This document shows, in pieces, positions 36,517 to 45,934 of a stretch of DNA of 64,000 bases. Positions within the stretch are counted from its first letter, which is position 1. Each line of letters starts with the position of its first letter. The notes below the pieces were generated by a model that saw only the letters and a program-made list of their open reading frames with translations, did not search any database and had not been told where the DNA came from. A program made the position numbers and the translations under genes. The DNA comes from Actinoplanes missouriensis 431 (GTDB taxonomy: Bacteria; Actinomycetota; Actinomycetes; Mycobacteriales; Micromonosporaceae): assembly GCF_000284295.1 (NCBI RefSeq), contig NC_017093.1, positions 3,906,001-3,970,000 of the forward strand. The letters run 5' to 3'.

Positions 36517-37674
36517 ATGACCACTTCTCCCCCGCACCACGCCACGAGCGCGCCGACCGGCGACGGTCAGCGCGCCGGGCACCCGGCGATCGAGTTCGCC
36601 GGCGTGCGCAAGGACTACCTGTCGCACGGTGAGGCGGTGCCGGCCGTCAAGAGCCTGGACCTGGCGATCGGACAGGGGGAGTTCTTCTCGCTGCTCGGCC
36701 CCTCCGGCTGCGGCAAGACCACCACCATGCGGATGATCGCGGGCTTCGAGGAGCCCACCGCCGGCAAGGTGTTCCTGGACGGTCAGGACGTCACCGGCGT
36801 CGCGCCGAACAAGCGCGACGTCAACATGGTCTTCCAGTCGTACGCGCTCTTCCCGCACCTGAACGTGCTGCAGAACGTGGCGTTCGGGCTGGAGCGCAAG
36901 AAGGTGGCCAAGAGCGAGATCCGCCGGCGGGTCGGCGAGATCCTCGAGATCGTCTCGCTGACCGGGATGGAGAAGCGGCAGCCCAAGGAGATGTCCGGCG
37001 GCCAGCAGCAGCGTGTGGCGCTGGCCCGGGCGCTGGTGAACCACCCGCGGGCGCTGCTGCTCGACGAGCCGCTCGGCGCGCTCGACCTGAAACTGCGCCA
37101 GCAGATGCAGGTGGAGCTCAAGCGGATCCAGCGCGAGGTCGGCATCACCTTCGTCTACGTCACGCACGACCAGGGCGAGGCGCTGACGATGTCGGACCGG
37201 ATCGCGGTCATGAACGGCGGCCTGATCGAGCAGCTGGGCTCGCCGCGGGCCATCTACGAGCGCCCGGCGAGCCGGTTCGTGGCCGGCTTCATCGGCACCT
37301 CCAATCTCATCGACGGCCAGGTCAGCTGGGTCGAGAACGGCCTCGGGGTGATCGACCTGGGGTCGGGGGAGCGGGTCCTGATGCCGCTGCCGGCGAGTGT
37401 GGCGGCCGGCCGGGCCATCGAGGTCTCGGTGCGCCCGGAGAAGATCGACCTGCACCGCTCGGCGCCGCACGCGCCCGGCCTCAGCGTCGTCTCCGGCACG
37501 GTCTCCGAGGTCGTCTACCACGGCACATCGACGAACTACACAGTGGCGACCACCGCTGGATCAGACTTCGTGGTGTTCGATCAGAATGCACACGATGCCG
37601 AGGACGTCGCCTCGCGCGGCGAGCGTGTCTTCCTCACCTGGGCCCCGCAGCACTCGTACCCGATCGGAGTCTGA
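36517..37674 (+). CDS. potA: Spermidine/putrescine ABC importer, ATPase
   Basis: This 385-residue importer ATPase of the PotA/CysA type has Walker A GPSGCGKTT (about 62-70), the Q-loop, signature MSGGQQQRVALARAL, Walker B LLLDEPLGALD, the H-loop THD, and a C-terminal TOBE_2 regulatory domain (about 285-380). The Shine-Dalgarno GAGGTGA is well placed. With potD, potB and potC it forms a single operon. The substrate call rests on PotD/PotB/PotC family and on the neighbouring polyamine catabolic genes. Confidence 0.92.
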   Translation: MTTSPPHHATSAPTGDGQRAGHPAIEFAGVRKDYLSHGEAVPAVKSLDLAIGQGEFFSLLGPSGCGKTTTMRMIAGFEEPTAGKVFLDGQDVTGVAPNKRDVNMVFQSYALFPHLNVLQNVAFGLERKKVAKSEIRRRVGEILEIVSLTGMEKRQPKEMSGGQQQRVALARALVNHPRALLLDEPLGALDLKLRQQMQVELKRIQREVGITFVYVTHDQGEALTMSDRIAVMNGGLIEQLGSPRAIYERPASRFVAGFIGTSNLIDGQVSWVENGLGVIDLGSGERVLMPLPASVAAGRAIEVSVRPEKIDLHRSAPHAPGLSVVSGTVSEVVYHGTSTNYTVATTAGSDFVVFDQNAHDAEDVASRGERVFLTWAPQHSYPIGV

Positions 37675-37676
37675 AG

Positions 37677-38930
37677 TTGTTCCCCACCAATAAGCCGGAC
37701 CCCTCCGTCCTCCGGGGCATGACGCAGCGGCGGTTCGGCCGCCGCGACGCGATGCGCCTCGGCGGGATGTCGGCGATGGGCGCTTTCCTCGCCGCGTGTG
37801 GCGTCGAGGGGCAGGGCAAGCCGCAGGCCAGCGTCGCCCCCGACGCGGTCGCCAAGTTCTGGAACGGCAAGGTCAAGAACGGCACCGTCGATTTCGCGAA
37901 CTGGCCGCTCTACATGGACCCGAAGAGGCCGGAACTCAAGAAGTTCACCGCGAAGACCGGCATCAAGATCAACTCGTACGACGAGGTCATCCAGGAGATG
38001 GGGCCCTGGTTCGCCAAGGTCCAGCCGCAGCTGTCCGCCGGGCAGTCGATCGGCTACGACCTCATGGTGATCACCAACTCGATCCAGTTCGGCCAGTTCC
38101 GCGACGCCGGTTTCCTGGCGCCGCTGGACCACTCGAAGCTGCCGAACTACGTGGCGAACGCGGCGAAGTCGTACTCCCAGTCGGCCTACGACATGGGCAA
38201 CGTCTTCAGCATCCCGTGGGCCTCCGGCATCACCGGCATCGCCTACGACGAGAAGAAGACCGGCCGGCCGATCACCAAGCTCGCCGACCTGTGGGACCCG
38301 GCGTTCAAGGGCAAGGTCGGCATGTTCCGCGACCTGCAGGAGCTCGGCAACTTCGGCCTGCTCGCGGCCGGTATCAAGCCCGGCGAGTCGGGCGAGGCCG
38401 AGTGGAAGAAGGCCGCCGCCAAGCTGCGCGAGCAGAAGGACGCCGGCATCGTCCGCCAGTACTACGACCAGACCTACATCGACGCGCTCGGCAAGGGCGA
38501 GGTCTGGATCACCCAGGCGTGGTCCGGTGACATCTTCCAGAAGAACGTCTCCGACGGCACGGACTTCAAGTTCGTGGTCCCCGAGGAGGGCGGCACGATC
38601 TGGACCGACAACATGACCATCCCGATCACGGCGGCCAACCCGGTCGACGCGATCACGCTGATGGACTTCTTCTACGAGGTGGAGAACGCCGCCACCCTCG
38701 CCGAGTACATCAACTACGTGTGCCCGGTGCCGGGCGCGCAGGCCGTGATGAAGAAGCACGCGGCCGAGGCCTCCGGCGAGGACAAGGAGTACCTGACCTC
38801 GGTGGCCGAGAGCCCGCTGGTCTTCCCGAGCGAGGCCGATTACGCGAAGCTGCACTATTACGTCGACTTCAACACGGCTGAGGAGCAGCAGGACTTCAGC
38901 AAGATCTTCGACCCGATCGTGCTGGGCTGA
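37677..38930 (+). CDS. potD: Polyamine-binding lipoprotein of the Pot importer
   Basis: This 417-residue PotD/PotF-type binding protein has a signal with arginine-rich RRFGRRDAMRLGG and lipobox LAAC (Cys near 41), suggesting Tat-dependent or lipoprotein export. The periplasmic-binding domain (60-415) includes VDFANWPLYMD and the acidic and aromatic positions expected around a polyamine (for example WTDNMTIP). The TTG at 37677, 2 bp after potA, follows GGAG; the ATG at 37719 (MTQRRFGRRDAM) is a good alternative. It lies second in the operon, between ATPase and permeases. Confidence 0.87.
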   Translation: MFPTNKPDPSVLRGMTQRRFGRRDAMRLGGMSAMGAFLAACGVEGQGKPQASVAPDAVAKFWNGKVKNGTVDFANWPLYMDPKRPELKKFTAKTGIKINSYDEVIQEMGPWFAKVQPQLSAGQSIGYDLMVITNSIQFGQFRDAGFLAPLDHSKLPNYVANAAKSYSQSAYDMGNVFSIPWASGITGIAYDEKKTGRPITKLADLWDPAFKGKVGMFRDLQELGNFGLLAAGIKPGESGEAEWKKAAAKLREQKDAGIVRQYYDQTYIDALGKGEVWITQAWSGDIFQKNVSDGTDFKFVVPEEGGTIWTDNMTIPITAANPVDAITLMDFFYEVENAATLAEYINYVCPVPGAQAVMKKHAAEASGEDKEYLTSVAESPLVFPSEADYAKLHYYVDFNTAEEQQDFSKIFDPIVLG

Positions 38931-38933
38931 GCC

Positions 38934-39797
38934 ATGGGCCGGGTAAAACGTACACTCGCGCCCTACCTGCTCGTGCTGCCCGGCGGGTTGTGGCTCCTGA
39001 TGTTCTTCGCGGTGCCGATGGCCACCATGCTGTCGCTGTCGCTGCAGGAGGGCGACATCGTCAACGGGTACGTCTTCACGGGTCACTGGCAGACCTACGT
39101 CGAGGCGATCTCTGATTACCAGACCCAGTTGATCCGCTCGCTGGTGTACGGCGTCATCGCCACGATCATCCTGATCGTGCTGGCGTTCCCGGCCGCGTAC
39201 TGGATCGCCTTCTACGGCGGCAAGCGGAAGGCGACCTATCTCTTCCTGCTGCTGTTGCCGTTCTTCGTCTCGTTCGTGCTGCGCACCATCTCGTGGCGGC
39301 TGATCCTGACCGACGACGGCTTCCTGCTCAGCCCGCTCAAGGACGTGGGTCTCCTCCCGGAGAACTTCCACATCCTCGGCACGTCGGCCGCGGTGATCGG
39401 CGGCCTGGTCTACAACTTCCTGCCCTTCATGGTGCTGCCGATCTACGTGGCCCTGGAGCGCATCGACCCGCGGGTGGTCGAGGCGGCGCGGGACCTGTAC
39501 GCCACGCCGATCACCGCGTTCCGCAAGGTGATCCTCCCGCTCGCCCTGCCCGGCGTCTTCGCCGGCGTGCTGATGACGTTCATCCCGGTCAGCTCGGACT
39601 ACGTGAACTCCGAGGTGCTGGGCAGCTCGTCGACCACGATGATCGGGCAGGTCATCCAGAGCCAGTACCTGTCCAGCTCCAACTATCCGACCGCCTCGGC
39701 GCTCTCCTTCACCCTGATGGCGGTGCTGCTGGTCGGCGTCTTCTCCTACGCCAGGGCGCTCGGCACCGAGGACGTCATGAAGGTGGCGACCCGATGA
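38934..39797 (+). CDS. potB: Polyamine ABC importer, permease PotB
   Basis: This 287-residue BPD_transp_1 permease has six membrane helices and the EAA loop EAARDLYATPITAFRKVILPLALPG (about 183-207), which docks onto PotA. It starts at ATG 38934, 3 bp after potD, and overlaps potC by 4 bp (ATGA). Confidence 0.92.
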   Translation: MGRVKRTLAPYLLVLPGGLWLLMFFAVPMATMLSLSLQEGDIVNGYVFTGHWQTYVEAISDYQTQLIRSLVYGVIATIILIVLAFPAAYWIAFYGGKRKATYLFLLLLPFFVSFVLRTISWRLILTDDGFLLSPLKDVGLLPENFHILGTSAAVIGGLVYNFLPFMVLPIYVALERIDPRVVEAARDLYATPITAFRKVILPLALPGVFAGVLMTFIPVSSDYVNSEVLGSSSTTMIGQVIQSQYLSSSNYPTASALSFTLMAVLLVGVFSYARALGTEDVMKVATR

Positions 39798-40645
39798 CTC
39801 AGGTTTCGACGGCGACGCCCCTGGAAACACCGCCGACCCGGACGGTCACGGTCCGCAAGAGGTTCGGCGGGGTGCAGTTCATGCACGCCTACACCTGGCT
39901 GATCATCCTCTGGCTGGTCCTGCCGATCTTCGTGATGATCCTGTTCGGGTTCAACAACCCGAGCGGGCGCTACAACCAGACCTGGCAGGGCTTCACGCTG
40001 AAGTGGTATCGGGAGCTGTTCGCCCTCGACGACCTCACCTCGGCGCTGGTCCTGTCGCTGGTCATCGCGGTCGCCGCCTCGATCGTCTCGACGGCGCTCG
40101 GCACCGGCATCGGGTACGCGCTGGGCCGCTACCAGTTCCGCGGCTCCGGCAGCATGAACCTGATCATGTTCGCCACGATGAGCTCCCCGGAGCTGGTGAT
40201 GGGCGCGTCGCTGCTGACGCTCTTCGTCTCGCTCGGCATCGGCCTGGGCCCGGTGACGATCACGATCGCGCACGTCATGTTCTCCATCTCGTTCGTCGCG
40301 ACGGTGATCCGGGCCCGGGTGATCACCCTGGACCGGTCCATCGAGGAGGCAGCCGCCGATCTCGGCGCGAACGCGTGGACGACGTTCTGGAAGGTCACCT
40401 TCCCGATCATCCTGCCGGCGGTCTTCTCCGGCTTCATGCTCGCGTTCGCCCTCTCCGTGGACGACTTCGTGGTCACCAACTTCACCGCGGGCACCAGCAT
40501 CACGTTCCCGCTGTGGATCTGGGGCGCCACCCGGGTCGGCCTCCCGCCGCAGGTCAACGTGATGGGCACGCTCATCTTCGCGACAGGCGTGCTGATCGCC
40601 GTGATCACCAACATCCGGTCCCGGCCGAAGAAGCAGAAGATCTGA
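39794..40645 (+). CDS. potC: Polyamine ABC importer, permease PotC
   Basis: This 283-residue BPD_transp_1 permease has six membrane helices, a PotC-like N-terminus (LPIFVMILFGFNNPS) and the EAA loop EEAAADLGANAWTTFWKVTFP (about 188-208). It is the last gene of the pot operon; a strong hairpin at 40662-40701 follows. Confidence 0.92.
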   Translation: MTQVSTATPLETPPTRTVTVRKRFGGVQFMHAYTWLIILWLVLPIFVMILFGFNNPSGRYNQTWQGFTLKWYRELFALDDLTSALVLSLVIAVAASIVSTALGTGIGYALGRYQFRGSGSMNLIMFATMSSPELVMGASLLTLFVSLGIGLGPVTITIAHVMFSISFVATVIRARVITLDRSIEEAAADLGANAWTTFWKVTFPIILPAVFSGFMLAFALSVDDFVVTNFTAGTSITFPLWIWGATRVGLPPQVNVMGTLIFATGVLIAVITNIRSRPKKQKI

Positions 40646-40661
40646 GCGGTACTCGCGCGCA

Positions 40662-40701
40662 GGGAGGCGCCATCCGGCCGGGTGCCGGGTGGCGCCTTCC
40701 C
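40662..40701 (+). terminator. Strong hairpin ending the pot operon
   Basis: The left arm 40662-40677 and right arm 40685-40701 pair over about 15 positions, around GGCGCC cores, with a 7-nt loop. It begins 16 bp after the potC stop. Confidence 0.7.
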
Positions 40702-40832
40702 GCATGGGTACGGTCCGAGCCGTCGCCCGGTCGAAACGGCGCGGAAATAGTGGTTGCTGGTCTTGTGCGCAACGGATTCCGTAGGCAGGATCACTTGTAA
40801 CAGTAGTAACTAGTGGCGTGCAGGAGAACAAC

Positions 40833-42212
40833 GTGACAGACCTACCAGCCGACGTGGACGCTCTCTCCGCGACCGCCCGTGACCACCTGTGGATGCACTT
40901 CACCCGCCTCTCCGCGTACCAGAACGCACCGGTGCCGGTGATCACCCGCGGCGACGGCTGCTATGTCTGGGACGCCACCGGGAAGCGCTACCTGGACGGT
41001 CTCTCCGCCCTGTTCGTCGTCCAGACCGGCCACGGCCGCCAGGAGCTCGCCGACGCCGCCGCGAAGCAGGCCGCCGAGCTGGCGTACTTCCCGATCTGGT
41101 CCTATGCGCACCCCAAGGCGATCGAGCTGGCCGGCCGGCTCGCCGACCTCGCCCCCGGCGACCTGAACCGGGTCTTCTTCACCACCGGTGGCTCGGAGGC
41201 CGTGGAGAGCGCCTGGAAGCTGGCCCGCTCCTACTTCAAGCGCGTCGGCAAGCCGCTGAAGACCAAGGTCATCTCTCGCGCGATCGCGTACCACGGCAGC
41301 TCGATGGGCGCCCTGTCGATCACCGGCATCCCGCCGTTCAAGCAGGACTTCGAGCCGCTGATCCCGAGCACCATGCGGGTGCCGAACACCAACTACTACC
41401 GGCGCCCCGACGAGAACATGACGCCGGAGCAGTTCGGCATCTGGGCCGCCGACCGCATCGCCGAGATGATCGAGTTCGAGGGCCCGGACACCGTCGCCGC
41501 CGTCTACCTGGAGCCGGTGCAGAACGCCGGCGGCTGCTTCCCGCCGCCGCCCGGGTACTTCCAGCGGGTCCGCGAGATCTGCGACCGCTACGACGTGCTG
41601 CTCGTCTCCGACGAGGTGATCTGCGCCTTCGGCCGACTCGGCGAGACCTTCGGCGCCGACAGGTACGGGTACCAGCCCGACATCATCACCGTCGCGAAGG
41701 GCCTGACCTCCGGGTACGTGCCGCTCGGCGCGATGATCGCCTCGGACCGCCTGGCCGAGCCGTTCCTGGACGGCGCCAACTGGTTCGCCCACGGCATCAC
41801 CTACGGCGGCCACCCGGTCGGCGCCGCGGTCGCGCTCGCCAACCTGGACATCATGGAGCGTGAGGGTCTCAACCAGCACGTCACCACGAACAGCCCGCTG
41901 TTCCGCTCGCACCTGGAGAAACTGCTCGACCTGCCGATCGTCGGCGACGTCCGCGGCGACGGGTACTTCTTCGGCATCGAGCTGGTCAAGGACAAGGCCA
42001 CCAAGGAGACGTTCGACGCCGACGAGTCGGAGCGGCTGCTGCGCGGCTTCCTGTCCGGCGCGCTGTTCGACGCGGGCCTCTACTGCCGCGCCGACGACCG
42101 GGGCGACCCGGTGATCCAGCTGGCCCCGCCGCTGACCGCGACCGAGACCCAGTTCGCCGAGATCGAGCAGATCATCCGCGGCGTGCTGGTCGAGGCGCAG
42201 AAGCTTCTCTGA
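40833..42212 (+). CDS. spuC: Putrescine:pyruvate aminotransferase-like class III enzyme
   Basis: This class III aminotransferase of about 459 residues resembles SpuC-type polyamine:pyruvate transaminases, which convert putrescine to 4-aminobutanal. It has FTTGGSEAVESAWKLAR (about 113-129), SDEVICAFGRLG and PLP-lysine in TVAKGLTSGYVPLGAM. The GTG at 40833 has AGGAG (40822-40826) at 6-nt spacing; an in-frame GTG at 40818 precedes that Shine-Dalgarno and is less likely. It would supply the aldehyde used by the two PatD-like dehydrogenases. It has its own spacer of 172 bp after the pot operon terminator. The exact amine donor is inferred from context. Confidence 0.82.
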   Translation: MTDLPADVDALSATARDHLWMHFTRLSAYQNAPVPVITRGDGCYVWDATGKRYLDGLSALFVVQTGHGRQELADAAAKQAAELAYFPIWSYAHPKAIELAGRLADLAPGDLNRVFFTTGGSEAVESAWKLARSYFKRVGKPLKTKVISRAIAYHGSSMGALSITGIPPFKQDFEPLIPSTMRVPNTNYYRRPDENMTPEQFGIWAADRIAEMIEFEGPDTVAAVYLEPVQNAGGCFPPPPGYFQRVREICDRYDVLLVSDEVICAFGRLGETFGADRYGYQPDIITVAKGLTSGYVPLGAMIASDRLAEPFLDGANWFAHGITYGGHPVGAAVALANLDIMEREGLNQHVTTNSPLFRSHLEKLLDLPIVGDVRGDGYFFGIELVKDKATKETFDADESERLLRGFLSGALFDAGLYCRADDRGDPVIQLAPPLTATETQFAEIEQIIRGVLVEAQKLL

Positions 42213-42226
42213 CCCCGTTTCCCCCG

Positions 42227-42261
42227 GAGCTCGCCGGTGACTACCCGTCGCCGGCGAGCTC
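42227..42261. terminator. Perfect 11-bp hairpin between convergent genes
   Basis: 42227-42237 pairs perfectly with 42251-42261. It starts 14 bp after the aminotransferase stop and includes the last codons of the convergent lipoprotein gene, so it probably works in both directions. Confidence 0.7.
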
Positions 42262-42789
42262 TTTCATGATCTTCTCGACGTCGCCGCGCAGCATGTCGCG
42301 CATCTCCTGCTCGGTGGCCGACCAGCCGGCGGGCTCGGTCACGAAGCCCGAGTAGTGGTAGGAGAGAACCAGGGCGCCGTCGCGGACCACGTACTTGAAC
42401 ACGCTCAGGTCCTGCGGGCTCCACGGCTTGCTGTCGTCGTGCCAGCGCCTCAGATAGGCCGCCTCGCCGAGATCGTCCAGCTCGTCGACCGTACCGTCGG
42501 CGGTCTTGAATTGATCGAACTTGGTGGTGGCCGCCGCGGCGTCCGGGAACACCTCGGCGTAGAGCAGCAACGTGACGCTGCCGTTGGCATAGACCAGCTC
42601 ACACTGCCCGTTGGCCGGGTCGGACGTCTGTTTCGGCGGCTCCGGGATGCGGGCCTGCACCTGGTTCTGCGCGATCAGCTCGCAGACGTCGCCCTCGATC
42701 CGGTAGTCCGGGGGATCGTCCGAGCAGCCCGCCAGCAGCGCAGACGCCAGCAGGAGCGTGATCACGGCACGGCGGGCGGTCGACGGCAT
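42241..42789 (-). CDS. Putative lipoprotein of unknown function
   Basis: This 182-residue secreted protein has a signal peptide (LLLASALLAGC) with lipobox LAGC (Cys near 22). The mature part contains a pair of Cys residues (about 36 and 63) that could form a disulphide. The overall size and cysteine layout resemble the DUF3558-type lipoproteins of actinobacteria, but I cannot confirm the family. It is converged upon by the putrescine aminotransferase gene and has no operon partner. Confidence 0.8.
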   Translation of the reverse strand: MPSTARRAVITLLLASALLAGCSDDPPDYRIEGDVCELIAQNQVQARIPEPPKQTSDPANGQCELVYANGSVTLLLYAEVFPDAAAATTKFDQFKTADGTVDELDDLGEAAYLRRWHDDSKPWSPQDLSVFKYVVRDGALVLSYHYSGFVTEPAGWSATEQEMRDMLRGDVEKIMKELAGDG

Positions 42790-42941
42790 GCCCGCGATCG
42801 TGGCACATGATCACCACTCGCGCGTCCCCTCGCTGGCTCGGCGGGGTCGTGATCGCGGTGAACGGGCAGAAATCCTGTATACCCGCCCGGCGCGTCGGGC
42901 GCAGGGGCATGCTGAGTTCAGGACCGTTTGATGGAGTCGAG

Positions 42942-43364
42942 ATGCCCGTTTTGCTGATCGCCGAGGACGACGAGGACATCGCGCTGGTTCTGACCAGGGT
43001 GTTCAAGCGTGCCGGGATGACGGTGCTGCGTGCGGCGGACGGCCAGGCCGCGCTGGAGCTCATCGTGGAGCACCATCCGGACGTGGTCGTCACCGACCTG
43101 GGCATGCCCCGGATGGACGGCTGGGAGCTGATCGCCGCGGTCCGCTCCCGTCCCGAGGTGGCCGACACCCCGATCGCGATCCTCAGCGGTCACCTGCGCC
43201 CGGGCGACCCTCGGGCCGGCACCGCGCAGTGCTGCGCGATCCTGCTCAAGCCGTGCCCGAACGACCAGCTGCTCGCCACCGTGCGGGAGCTGCTCGCGAT
43301 CGGCCCGCACGACCACGACAGCAGCGAGTCCCGCTGCCCAGCCGAAATGCCAGTTTCAGTCTGA
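42942..43364 (+). CDS. Single-domain response regulator
   Basis: The 140-residue protein is a lone receiver domain: acidic pocket EDDED (8-12), phospho-acceptor Asp52 in VVVTDLGMPRMDG, switch Ser in AILSGH, and Lys in LLKPCP. No output domain is present, so it acts through protein contacts or phosphotransfer. ATG 42942 has TGGAG 6 nt upstream. Longer frames upstream are unsupported. The GAF-PAS-GAF kinase 97 bp downstream is its probable partner. Confidence 0.88.
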   Translation: MPVLLIAEDDEDIALVLTRVFKRAGMTVLRAADGQAALELIVEHHPDVVVTDLGMPRMDGWELIAAVRSRPEVADTPIAILSGHLRPGDPRAGTAQCCAILLKPCPNDQLLATVRELLAIGPHDHDSSESRCPAEMPVSV

Positions 43365-43461
43365 GATAAGGGGGTATGCGAGTAGATGGCCCGCTGTCCG
43401 CGGGCCTTGCTCGGGCTCGCTCTCCGCGGGGCTTGCTCGGCTCGCTGAGAGCAGGCTGATC

Positions 43462-45582
43462 ATGGTGATGCTGGACGCGGCGGTGCTCGCGAATCCGGTG
43501 CGGCTGCGGGCGGTGGAACGCGCTCTTCGCACCCTGCAGGGCCGGGCCGCGCGGGCCGACGACATCGCGCTGCTCGCCGCCCGCCTGCTCGACGCCCCGA
43601 TGGCCGCCGTCACGCTGGTCGGCAACGACGAGGAGCACTTCCTCGGCATGCACGGGCTGCCCGAGGAGTTCCAGCAGACCCGGCGGGCGCCACTGGAGTA
43701 CTCGGTCTGCAAGTACGTGGTCTGCGCCGACCATGTGATGCTCTCCCGGAACATGAGCGCCGAGCCCGACGAGGCGCTGCGCCATCACGCGATAGTCCGG
43801 GAGTACGGGATCCGCGCCTTCGTGAGCGTCCCGGTCCACAACGACGACGACCGGCCGATCGGCTCGGTCACCGTGCTGGACCGCCGCACCCGCGACTGGA
43901 CCGGCGAGCAGGTCGACATGCTGGTGACGATCGCCGAAACCCTGATCGTCACCGCGCCGACCGCCGTCGCCGGGCTCGACGAGGGCGCGTTCCTCGGCGC
44001 GTTGCTGCAGAGCCTCGACGCCGGTGTGGTCGCCTGCGACGCGGCCGGCCGGGTGGTCTTCGCGAACCGGGCCATGCGGGAACTGCGCGGCCTGCCGCTG
44101 GACGGCCCGTTGCCCGACGACTACGAGGACAGCGCGGTCGCCGTGCTGACCACCCCCGACGAGCGGTCGATGCCGTGGGAGCAGACCCCGCTGATCCGTG
44201 CCCTGCACGGCGAAACGGTGATCAACGAGGACGTGCACGTGCACGTGCCGGGCCACCGCTGCCGGGTCTCGGCCACCACGGCCCGCCCGATCATCGGCGC
44301 CGGCGGCCGGCTCGTCGGCGCCGTCGCCGTCGCGCACGAGGCCACCGCGCTGCGCCGGGCCGAGAAGTTCCGGGCCTGCCACCTTGCCGTCGAACAGGTC
44401 CTGAAACGCTCCTGGTCGGCGGCCGAGGCGGCGCCCGACGTGCTGCGGGCGGTCACCGGCGCGCTGGGCTGGCCGGCCGCCGAGCTGTTCCTGGTCGACG
44501 ACGCCACCGGCGTGCTGGAGGCGGTCGGCCACTGGGACGCCTCCGGATTCGACCCCGACGACTTCTTCGGGCACAGCCCGGTGCCCGGCGAGGGCATCAC
44601 CGGGCGGGCCTGGCAGACCGGGCGGGCGATCTGGGTGCCGGACATCGCGCTCAGCCCCGAACTGCGCAGCGCCCACGAACGGGAACGGGTCGAGATCTGC
44701 CTGCGGCGTGGCGTGCGCACCGCCCTGGCCGTGCCGGTCCGCGACGGCGGGACGCTGTTCGGCGTGCTCACCTGCTACGCCGGCACCCAGGAGTACGAGC
44801 CCGACCTGCTCACCGTGCTGCTCGACGGGGTCGCCGCGCAGATCGGCGGCTTCGTCTCCCGGCGCCGCGCCCAGGAACTGAGCCGCCAGCTGGCCCGCGC
44901 CCAGAGCGACTTCGTCGACCTGGTCGGGCACGAGCTGCGCACCCCGCTCACCTCGATCACCGCGAACGCGACAATCCTCGCCGAGGAATCCGCCGGGCTC
45001 GACGCCGACGGCCGCCAGATGGCCACCGTGATCGCCCGCAACGCCGCCGCCCTGCAGCGCATCGCCGACACCCTGCTCGACCTGGCCGGCCTGGACTCCG
45101 GGCACCTCGGGCTCGACCTGCGCCGGGTCGACCTCGCCGCCCTGGTGGCCGAGGCGTGCACCCGCGCCCGCCGCGGCGCCGACCGCCTCACCCTGATCAC
45201 CGAGCTACCCGCCGAACTGCACCTGCTCGCCGACCCGGAACGCCTCCGGCAGATGGCCGACGACCTGCTGTCGAACGCCGTCCGCTACAGCCCGCCCGGC
45301 GCCTCCGTGCACGTCACCGTACGGGCGGAGGGCCAGATGGCGAACCTGTGCATCACCGACACCGGCATCGGGACACCGGCCGATGAGCGGGCGCGCGTCT
45401 TCGACCGGTTCTACCGGGGGAGCAATGTGCGCCATCAGGGGACGACGGGGAGCGGTCTGGGGCTGAGCTTGGCGCGGGCGATCGTGCTGCTGCACGGCGG
45501 CACGATCCGCCTGGAGGAGAACCGTCCCACGGGAACGGTCGTCGACGTCCGCCTTCCCCTGGCCGGCCCACCCACCACCTGA
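43462..45582 (+). CDS. GAF-PAS-GAF sensor histidine kinase
   Basis: This soluble 706-residue kinase has GAF1 (about 15-165, with LEYSVCKYVVCADHVM), a PAS domain (about 172-290, LDAGVVACDAAGRVVFANRAM), GAF2 (about 300-465), HisKA with His490 in VGHELRTPLTSITANATILAEE and a HATPase_c domain (N-box DLLSNAVRYSPPG; G-box GSGLGLSLA). Both GAF domains are of the type that senses small ligands or redox; the cysteine-containing GAF1 could be relevant but the ligand is unknown. ATG 43462 is used; ATG 43468 is close by. It pairs with the upstream single-domain regulator. It sits inside the polyamine locus without an obvious functional link. Confidence 0.9.
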   Translation: MVMLDAAVLANPVRLRAVERALRTLQGRAARADDIALLAARLLDAPMAAVTLVGNDEEHFLGMHGLPEEFQQTRRAPLEYSVCKYVVCADHVMLSRNMSAEPDEALRHHAIVREYGIRAFVSVPVHNDDDRPIGSVTVLDRRTRDWTGEQVDMLVTIAETLIVTAPTAVAGLDEGAFLGALLQSLDAGVVACDAAGRVVFANRAMRELRGLPLDGPLPDDYEDSAVAVLTTPDERSMPWEQTPLIRALHGETVINEDVHVHVPGHRCRVSATTARPIIGAGGRLVGAVAVAHEATALRRAEKFRACHLAVEQVLKRSWSAAEAAPDVLRAVTGALGWPAAELFLVDDATGVLEAVGHWDASGFDPDDFFGHSPVPGEGITGRAWQTGRAIWVPDIALSPELRSAHERERVEICLRRGVRTALAVPVRDGGTLFGVLTCYAGTQEYEPDLLTVLLDGVAAQIGGFVSRRRAQELSRQLARAQSDFVDLVGHELRTPLTSITANATILAEESAGLDADGRQMATVIARNAAALQRIADTLLDLAGLDSGHLGLDLRRVDLAALVAEACTRARRGADRLTLITELPAELHLLADPERLRQMADDLLSNAVRYSPPGASVHVTVRAEGQMANLCITDTGIGTPADERARVFDRFYRGSNVRHQGTTGSGLGLSLARAIVLLHGGTIRLEENRPTGTVVDVRLPLAGPPTT

Positions 45583-45629
45583 AGTCACCGGCGGCTTTTC
45601 GCTCGCGCAGCCGGCTCCAGCCGCCGGCG

Positions 45630-45665
45630 CGATCCTGGCAGACCGGGCGATCCTGGCAGACCGGG
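45630..45665. repeat. 18-bp tandem duplication
   Basis: CGATCCTGGCAGACCGGG occurs exactly twice, at 45630-45647 and 45648-45665. Confidence 0.85.
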
Positions 45666-45716
45666 CCTACCAGGGCGAGGCTTTTCGCCTTGATCAGTGC
45701 CGCAAGCCAAGCCCGA

Positions 45717-45825
45717 GCACACGGTGACCGCTGGGCATGGTGAGAGCACAGCGTGGTCGCCGGGGTGGGGGCACACGGTGGGCGCCGGGCGCGGTGAGAG
45801 GGCACCGTGGCCGGTGGTGGCGGGC
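45717..45825. repeat. Imperfect 54-bp tandem repeat
   Basis: GCACACGGTG at 45717-45726 recurs at 45771-45780, and each is followed by related GGTGAGAG and GTGG segments at the same offset. Confidence 0.6.
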
Positions 45826-45934
45826 CGCAGCTGGCGGATGTGCTGCGGCCGTGAGCGGGCGGGTGTGCTGCAGCCGCGAGCGAGCAAGCGGGCGGGCGGG
45901 AGAGGGCGGGTCCGGCGTCAGGCTGCTCTTCGTG

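Larger units (their letters stand above)
45583..45934. other. Repeat-rich gene-free spacer between convergent genes
   Basis: These 352 bp contain an 18-bp tandem duplication (45630-45665) and an imperfect 54-bp repeat (45717 to about 45825). Reading frames are low-complexity artefacts. It lies between the histidine kinase and the PuuB-like gene, which converge on it. Confidence 0.75.
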